This document shows, piece by piece, positions 1-4,250 of a stretch of DNA of 5,566 nt. The stretch spans positions 1-5,566 of the forward strand of contig DAOVNC010000252.1 in NCBI GenBank assembly GCA_030630445.1, given 5' to 3'. Position 1 is the first letter of the stretch, and each line of letters starts with the position of its first letter. This DNA is from Kiritimatiellales bacterium (GTDB lineage: Bacteria > Verrucomicrobiota > Kiritimatiellia > Kiritimatiellales > Pontiellaceae). Both the position numbers and the translations under genes were made by a program. The notes beneath the pieces were generated by a model. It saw nothing but the letters and a program-made list of their open reading frames with translations, was not told the origin of the DNA and ran no database searches.

Positions 1-267
1 TCGCCTGGCAACATCAATGTGCGGGAAATTGTGCGCCTGTGGACGTTTTACAAGGGGCTGGATTTGGAGGCGTTTGCCAAGATGCGCTACAACCTGCTTG
101 GCAATGCCGACCACTGGTTCCCCGGTCAACAAGCCGAGGATATGGAGAAGCTGAATTGGTCGTGTTTGGCAGGAAGTCCCTTCGCTGATCGAATCCCCGA
201 TATCCTATCCGAATCGCATCGGCTTTTCCATGTGGACAAAGAGGCCAAGCGCCAGAGCGAATCCTAA
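1..267 (+). CDS. Aldo/keto reductase with Fe-S C-terminal region, 3' end only
   Basis: The frame is open from base 1, so the GTG at 19 is an internal valine and the gene starts outside the window. The visible 88 residues begin SPGNINVREIVRLW and contain KMRYNLLGNADHWFPG and then SPFADRIPDILSESHRLF. I recognise this as the C-terminal end of the aldo/keto reductases that carry a ferredoxin-like tail (COG1453 type), in which a Cys-x2-Cys-x3-CP motif normally precedes 'NI..' and a second 'CP..IP..L' motif lies near the end. Such enzymes are cytoplasmic NAD(P)-dependent oxidoreductases; the substrate cannot be told from this fragment. The second motif here reads CLAGSPFADRIP, with one Cys and a Ser where a cluster Cys often sits, so a complete second 4Fe-4S site is doubtful. 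The gene ends with TAA and is followed 13 nt later by a likely terminator, so it is probably a separate transcription unit from the next gene. Confidence 0.7.
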   Translation, partial: SPGNINVREIVRLWTFYKGLDLEAFAKMRYNLLGNADHWFPGQQAEDMEKLNWSCLAGSPFADRIPDILSESHRLFHVDKEAKRQSES

Positions 268-280
268 CGTCGGCGAAAGA

Positions 281-307
281 CCTCGCTTCGTGTGAGGACT
301 TTTCTTT
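281..307 (+). terminator. Probable intrinsic terminator after the aldo/keto reductase gene
   Basis: The arms CCTCGC (281-286) and GTGAGG (292-297) pair over six positions, one of them G-U, around the loop TTCGT. The run ACTTTTCTTT follows at once. The hairpin lies 13 nt after the TAA at 265-267, where a Rho-independent terminator would be expected. The stem is short and the T-run is interrupted, so the strength is uncertain. Confidence 0.55.
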
Positions 308-360
308 ACGCTGGCTTGAAAGTCAATTTATGGTTCTTATTCCAATGCAAAAGGGTGGAT

Positions 361-2028
361 ATGAAAACGTTGATTCAGCAGATGGTCTTGATGTGCATTA
401 TTTTAGTGCTTCTTCACGGAAAGGCTTGGGCGAGTGGTTATCATCCGTCATTTGACCGGGCACTGATGGACGCTGATCTGGTTCTTCAGGGCGAAGTGGT
501 CGAAATGTGGGATCCGTTTGATAAAGATAAGCAGAAGGCGTTCATCCGCCACAGCAGCTACCGGTTCCGGGTGCAGAAGTGCTATAAAGGTGGTTTGAAA
601 TCGGGAGCAGAGGTTCATTTCTGGGATCCGCATTTCAACAGCACGGCGTCCTATGGGATCCGCTCTAAGGGGCAATATATCGTCTATCTAAAGCCCGCCA
701 AGTTGTCTGAATATGAATCCGGATATGTCAATCCAGAGAAACGGAAGTTTTATAAACCGATTCGGGTTCGGCAGAATAGAGAGACCTATGCAGGATCCAA
801 ATCTGTAGAGTATTATACTCGGGAGCTTCGCCTGTTGGATTTTTTCGTGGAAAATCCGCCGGCAGACAAACGCAAGGCCTATCAGAAAATGCTCCGTAAC
901 GATACTGATCCTTTTTTCCTCTCCTATATTATTAAGGACTGGCCCCGGCCCTGTACTGAAGAGGATATTGCGTTGTTCAAAAGAAGCGTGTTATCGAGCG
1001 ACGGGAATGAATTGTATGTGCGACGGATGCTTGGCGAGCTGGTGAAGCATCCGGAAGTTCTGACGGATTCCGATGTTGTCGTTTTGTTGCAGAAGGGGGG
1101 CGTGGATGTTTTCCCTTCGCTGAGGGCGCTGATTACTGACGATAATGTTAAAGATGTGCAGGCATTGCTCTTTGGCTTTCTGCGGGACGTTAATGCTGGC
1201 GGTACGTACAGGCAATTGATCGAAACACTAGCCGCGTTGAGTCCCGATTATTTCAAGGAGCGGTTGGTGGCGTTTCACGATTTTCCCTTGTGGAAGTTGC
1301 TGCCCTGTCTGAAGGCGTTGGATTTGAACGGAAGCGATTTGGGAATGGCCGATTTTCCCGAGGAGATTTTTTCGGTCCGTCATAACACGCTGTTTTCAAT
1401 CGCGAAGATATTGGAAGGGGATCTGTTCTGGGTAAGCTTTCCGTTGCGCTATCCCTCAAATTGCGCGGATTTCAAAGCCGCCCTGCCTTTGTTGGAGCCG
1501 ATGCTCAAAGAGAAGGACTCGCCCGTGCGGCGGGCATGTGTTGCTTTGTTCAGGACATATGGAGTGCCAGTGGGAAAGGCGGACGGTATTTATACGGCAA
1601 AATATACTGATGCTCCGGCTCCCTGCCCGATAAAGTTGGAGCTGCGGATGAAGCGCACCACCTTTAAACTGGGCGAAGAGATTGAGTTTATCCTTAAAGA
1701 AACCGCAGCGGTCGATGGCGGCGGTTTCTGTTTTGAAGGAAAGGCGCTGACAACCCTTCACTTCGAAGGACATTGGGACAGTCCGGAGTCGTTGGGCCAG
1801 CAGATGTGGGATAATGTCGAACAGCCCGATGCATCATTTGTGATCCTCGAAAAAGGCATGTCCCGGGAAGAGGGGCTTAAGTTGTTCCGGAAAATTGACC
1901 GTCCCGGAAGCTATCGCATAGAGCTGAAAAAATGCTATCTGCACGATGGCGGGGAACATGGGCTTGATGCATGGACCGGAATGGCCTTCGCGGAGAACGA
2001 GCTCGTATTTACAGTAACGGAACCATAG
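361..2028 (+). CDS. Secreted protein of unknown function, NTR/TIMP-like N-terminus with helical middle
   Basis: I do not recognise this as a named gene. The frame is open upstream to a GTG at 292, but ATG 361 is the better start: AAGGG (351-355) lies 5 nt upstream, and the protein then opens with a classic signal peptide (MKTLIQQ, a hydrophobic stretch at residues 8-18, and AWA at 22-24 as the likely cleavage site). Export to the periplasm or beyond is therefore inferred. Residues of about 31-115 follow an NTR/TIMP-like pattern: 'ALMDADLVLQGEVVEM', then 'YRFRVQKCYKGGLKSGAEV' and 'GQYIVYLKP'. This resembles the 'A-D-V-V-x-G-x-V ... V-x-K-G' beta-barrel seen in many secreted bacterial proteins. 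Residues of about 160-410 are leucine-rich and helical, perhaps degenerate HEAT-like repeats, though no clean repeat is visible. From about residue 430 the chain is beta-rich ('TTFKLGEEIEF' to 'ENELVFTVTEP'), suggesting an Ig-like domain. It looks lower in GC than pdxA and rsmA. It ends 17 nt before pdxA, so co-transcription is possible, but a functional link is not evident. Confidence 0.75.
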   Translation: MKTLIQQMVLMCIILVLLHGKAWASGYHPSFDRALMDADLVLQGEVVEMWDPFDKDKQKAFIRHSSYRFRVQKCYKGGLKSGAEVHFWDPHFNSTASYGIRSKGQYIVYLKPAKLSEYESGYVNPEKRKFYKPIRVRQNRETYAGSKSVEYYTRELRLLDFFVENPPADKRKAYQKMLRNDTDPFFLSYIIKDWPRPCTEEDIALFKRSVLSSDGNELYVRRMLGELVKHPEVLTDSDVVVLLQKGGVDVFPSLRALITDDNVKDVQALLFGFLRDVNAGGTYRQLIETLAALSPDYFKERLVAFHDFPLWKLLPCLKALDLNGSDLGMADFPEEIFSVRHNTLFSIAKILEGDLFWVSFPLRYPSNCADFKAALPLLEPMLKEKDSPVRRACVALFRTYGVPVGKADGIYTAKYTDAPAPCPIKLELRMKRTTFKLGEEIEFILKETAAVDGGGFCFEGKALTTLHFEGHWDSPESLGQQMWDNVEQPDASFVILEKGMSREEGLKLFRKIDRPGSYRIELKKCYLHDGGEHGLDAWTGMAFAENELVFTVTEP

Positions 2029-2045
2029 TTTCCAAGCTTGGGATC

Positions 2046-2999
2046 ATGAAACGAATCGGAATCACAATCGGGGATATAAACGGCATCGGGCCGGAGGTGG
2101 CGCTCAAGGCAGTCGGTAAGCACCGTTGGCCCGCCGATGCGCGGTTTGTTGTCATTGGTCCCGAATCCATTATTCGTGAGCAAGCTGCCGCGATGCATAT
2201 TCCGATCACCCGCAAAGCAGAGTTTTTGAATGTAGGGCAGGCATCCTTACCTGTTCATCCCGGAAAAGTCAGGGTCGATGCCTCGCGCATCGCTGCACAG
2301 GCGATCCGCACGGCGGTCGAAGGCTGCCTCTCCGGCGAGCTCGATGCCATGGTCACCGCTCCGATCTGTAAGGAAGGATTCCATAAGGCCGGTGTCAATG
2401 TGCCCGGCCACACCGAATACCTCGCCGAACTCACCGGCACGGAAAACTTTGGCATGATGCTCATGGGCGGCGGTCTGCGCGTCATGCTCGTCACCCGCCA
2501 CATCCCGGTTTCCGCAGTGCCCGCCGCGCTGACCCGCAAAAACATCCGTGAGCACATTGAGCTGACCGGCGAGGCGTTGAAGCTATTTGGAATCAAGGGC
2601 GGAAAGATCGGCGTTTGTGGCCTCAACCCGCACGCGGGCGACGGCGGCGTGATTGGCCGCGAAGAGATTGACCTCATCAACCCCGCCATCCGTGCCGCGC
2701 GCAAAAAAGGATTCAATGTTTCCGAGGCCGTTCCCGCCGATACCATTTTCCATGAAGCCTTGAAAGGGGACTACGACGCGGTCGTCGCCATGTACCACGA
2801 CCAAGGGCTGGGGCCGTTGAAAATGATTGGCTTCGACGAAGGGGTCAACGTCACCCTCGGCCTGCCGATCATCCGAACCTCGCCCGACCACGGCACCGCC
2901 TTCGGCATCGCCGGGAAAAACAAGGCTTCGCCCAAGAGCATGAAAAACGCCATCGAACTGGCCATCGATCTAGCTGGAAAACCCAATCCTTGGAAGTAG
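2046..2999 (+). CDS. pdxA: 4-hydroxythreonine-4-phosphate dehydrogenase PdxA
   Basis: This cytoplasmic, metal-dependent enzyme oxidises 4-phosphooxy-L-threonine with NAD(P) in the DXP-dependent route to pyridoxal phosphate; the product is joined to deoxyxylulose phosphate by PdxJ. The 317-aa length is normal for the family. Visible motifs are GDINGIGPEV (residues 9-18), TAPICKEG (104-111), GHTEYLAEL (121-129, substrate His122-Thr123), RHIPV (His152), CGLNPHAGDGG (His196), MYHDQGL (His251) and NVTLGLPIIRTSPDHGTA. His152, His196 and His251 match the three metal ligands of the E. coli enzyme, so it appears intact and active. I chose ATG 2046 because the family begins M-K-x-I-x-I-T-x-G-D; the open frame runs back to 1971, but that part overlaps the upstream gene. 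The ribosome binding site is weak (TTGGGA just upstream). The TAG stop shares its last base with a downstream inverted-repeat element. A small palindrome-like repeat encodes GQASLPV near residue 64. Confidence 0.97.
   Translation: MKRIGITIGDINGIGPEVALKAVGKHRWPADARFVVIGPESIIREQAAAMHIPITRKAEFLNVGQASLPVHPGKVRVDASRIAAQAIRTAVEGCLSGELDAMVTAPICKEGFHKAGVNVPGHTEYLAELTGTENFGMMLMGGGLRVMLVTRHIPVSAVPAALTRKNIREHIELTGEALKLFGIKGGKIGVCGLNPHAGDGGVIGREEIDLINPAIRAARKKGFNVSEAVPADTIFHEALKGDYDAVVAMYHDQGLGPLKMIGFDEGVNVTLGLPIIRTSPDHGTAFGIAGKNKASPKSMKNAIELAIDLAGKPNPWK
2232..2253 (+). repeat. Short palindrome-like repeat inside pdxA
   Basis: CAGGCA (2238-2243) and TACCTG (2248-2253) form a 6-position hairpin with one mismatch around TCCT. 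The tract begins GTAG-GGCAGGC and follows the same layout, GTAG-N-GCA-N-GC-N-TCC, as the perfect palindrome at 4417-4439 in the Rhs gene. It encodes GQASLPV in frame in a stretch of PdxA that varies in length in the family. It may be an inserted repeat that became coding, or simply native sequence. Confidence 0.35.
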
Positions 3000-3077
3000 G
3001 CAGAATAATTGAGTGGCAGAATGATTTTATAAAACTCGGCGGATCGGTAATTATTCTGCCACCAAATCATTCTGCCA
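2999..3077. repeat. Interleaved double inverted repeat between pdxA and rsmA
   Basis: Four arms fill this spacer. Arm A is GGCAGAATAATT (2999-3010), B is TGGCAGAATGATTT (3014-3027), A' is AATTATTCTGCC (3049-3060) and B' is AAATCATTCTGCCA (3064-3077). A and A' are perfect reverse complements over 12 nt, and B and B' over 14 nt, in the crossing order A-B-A'-B'. A and B differ at only one position across the shared core, so nested pairing is also possible: A with B' has one A-C mismatch, and B with A' has one G-U in RNA. The shared GGCAG cores of A and B start 16 nt apart, and the GCC ends of A' and B' also lie 16 nt apart. The element starts on the last base of the pdxA stop codon and ends 19 nt before the rsmA start. 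It could be a small non-autonomous mobile repeat, a REP-like element or a transcript-processing or attenuation structure. No transposase is present. Confidence 0.85.
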
Positions 3078-3096
3078 AAATTAAACGGAAGCAAAG

Positions 3097-3981
3097 ATGG
3101 CTGACACACCAAGATTAACCAGTCCGAAAGAAGTGCGGGCATTGCTGGAAAAGCTTGGCCACCGCCCGAACAAGGGGCTGGGGCAAAACTTCCTTATCGA
3201 TGCCAATATTCTCGATATCATCGCCAACACGGCGGAGATTCAGCCAAGCGAATCCATCCTCGAAATTGGCCCCGGCCTCGGCGCGCTCACCGAGCGGATT
3301 CTTCCGTTGGCCGGAAGCGTTACCTGCATCGAGAAGGATCCCGCGATGGTGGACTATCTAAAATCGTGTCTTTCCTCCTTCGGCAACGCTTCGGCGGACA
3401 AGCCGGGTTTCACCCTTATCGAATCCGATGCGCTGGATGTCGATCTCGATGGCCTGTTTGCGGGCGGGATCACCAAGGTGGCGGCCAACCTGCCGTACTC
3501 GGTGGCGAGCCGGTTGATGGTCGATATTGCCGAATGCGCACACCGCCCGGAGCTAATGTCGCTCACGATCCAGAAAGAGGTGGCCGATCGCTTAACCTCG
3601 CCGCCGGGCGGCAAGCACTACGGAATTCTCGGCATCCTGACCGGCGTGTTTTATAAAAATAAACTGGTTAAATAGAATAGCCCCACCTGCTTCCTGCCGC
3701 CGCCGAAGGTGTGGTCGGCAGTCGTGAAAATGGAGCGGCGCGAAGTACCAATCGTTGGAAACGCGGAATACTCGACATTCAAGAAGCTGGTGAAATATTG
3801 CTTTTCGCAGCGCCGCAAACAAATCGGAACCATCCTGAAGAGAATGGGTATCGAGCCGATTGATAGGCTGCTGGCCGATGCTGGAATCGAGCACACCGAA
3901 CGGCCGGAGCGCATCGAGATCGAACGCTGGGCGAAGTTGGCGGGGTTGCTGGTGAGGATGACGATTAAGACCAGAAAATAA
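3097..3981 (+). pseudogene. rsmA: 16S rRNA dimethyladenosine transferase RsmA/KsgA, interrupted by in-frame TAG
   Basis: RsmA uses S-adenosylmethionine to dimethylate two adjacent adenines in the loop of helix 45 of 16S rRNA, a late step of 30S assembly. The start is ATG 3097 with GGAAG (3087-3091) 5 nt upstream. The N-terminal part has NKGLGQNFL (25-33), the SAM-binding motif LEIGPGLGALT (55-65), the acidic E79 after strand 2, SDAL (110-113) and the catalytic NLPYS (131-135). At codon 193 a TAG (3673-3675) stops translation. Beyond it, in the same frame, the expected C-terminal part continues: SPTCFLPPPKVWSAVVKMERR, then FSQRRKQIGTILKRMGI and RPERIEIERWAKLAGLL, ending in TAA at 3979-3981. 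Lining the region up with E. coli RsmA by eye needs no gap, so nothing but the stop separates the halves. A 192-aa product would lack the C-terminal helical domain and is probably inactive. A sequencing error, readthrough or a true recent nonsense change all remain possible. TAG closes pdxA and the 361-2028 gene normally, so general recoding is unlikely. Confidence 0.92.
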
Positions 3982-3983
3982 CT

Positions 3984-4018
3984 TTTGATCTTGAATCTTT
4001 GGAGTTGAATCTCAGGTT
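3984..4018. repeat. Degenerate heptamer array, five units, between convergent genes
   Basis: Read in steps of seven, the tract is TTTGATC, TTGAATC, TTTGGAG, TTGAATC, TCAGGTT. Two units are identical and the others are diverged. On the minus strand the unit reads GATTCAA, one base from the GTTTCAA unit of the array at 4916-4950. It fills nearly all of the gap between the rsmA stop (3981) and the end of the minus-strand remnant (4020). No strong terminator hairpin is visible in this gap. Confidence 0.5.
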
Positions 4019-4019
4019 T

Positions 4020-4250
4020 CTATTTTCCGAGACTATTCAGTTCCTTTTCGCCGATGACCGCCGTGACGGTATCAAGGTCAATCAGCATTTCCCGGATCAA
4101 AGCACTGGATTCCGCACGGTTCCGCAAACCTTCCAATGCAGCGTCAAGTTGGCAGTCGGTGTTCTGTTCTTTATTGTCGGTTGCAGGCAGAACGAGCACG
4201 TCGCCCAACAAGCCCATTTGCTCAAGCTCATCCTTGAAGTGCGCGCAAGC
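4020..4250 (-). pseudogene. C-terminal remnant of an unidentified minus-strand gene
   Basis: Read on the minus strand, this gives about 76 residues from roughly ELACAHFKDELEQMGLLGD through DAALEGLRNRAESSALIREM to IGEKELNSLGK and a TAG stop (4022-4020). I do not recognise the family. It looks like real protein: mixed charged and hydrophobic residues with two probable amphipathic helices, and by hand count about two thirds of minus-strand first codon positions are purine, against about half for the plus frame. It lies tail to tail with rsmA, 38 nt apart. The minus frame stays open up to 4553, but beyond about 4260 it turns into low-complexity Gly/Val/Asp sequence that is simply the antisense of the Rhs gene. 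The true 5' part therefore appears lost at a junction near 4250-4280. The alternative is that this is an antisense artefact of an unusual Rhs leader; I think that less likely. Confidence 0.5.

Noticed and set aside
316..344. Sigma-70 promoter for the 361-2028 gene (TTGAAA at 316-321)
   Set aside because: No good -10 hexamer lies 16-18 nt downstream, so the site is too weak to annotate, although a promoter in this gap is plausible after the terminator.
510..798. Four GGATCC sites within 290 nt (510, 624, 656, 793)
   Set aside because: They are more frequent than chance but encode ordinary residues in different codon phases (two as Trp-Asp-Pro). No repeat context around them is shared.
2255..2746. 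Minus-strand open frame of 163 codons opposite pdxA
   Set aside because: It is antisense to a complete, strongly conserved enzyme gene and has no recognisable domain.
3673..3675. TAG recoded as an amino acid
   Set aside because: TAG ends both pdxA and the 361-2028 gene at the expected protein lengths, so general reassignment is not supported.
4149..4190. Lipoprotein-like signal (TTG start, hydrophobic run, IVGC) in the Rhs frame upstream of the homology
   Set aside because: It is the antisense of the better-supported minus-strand sequence, lacks a convincing ribosome binding site and uses a TTG start. Probably coincidental.
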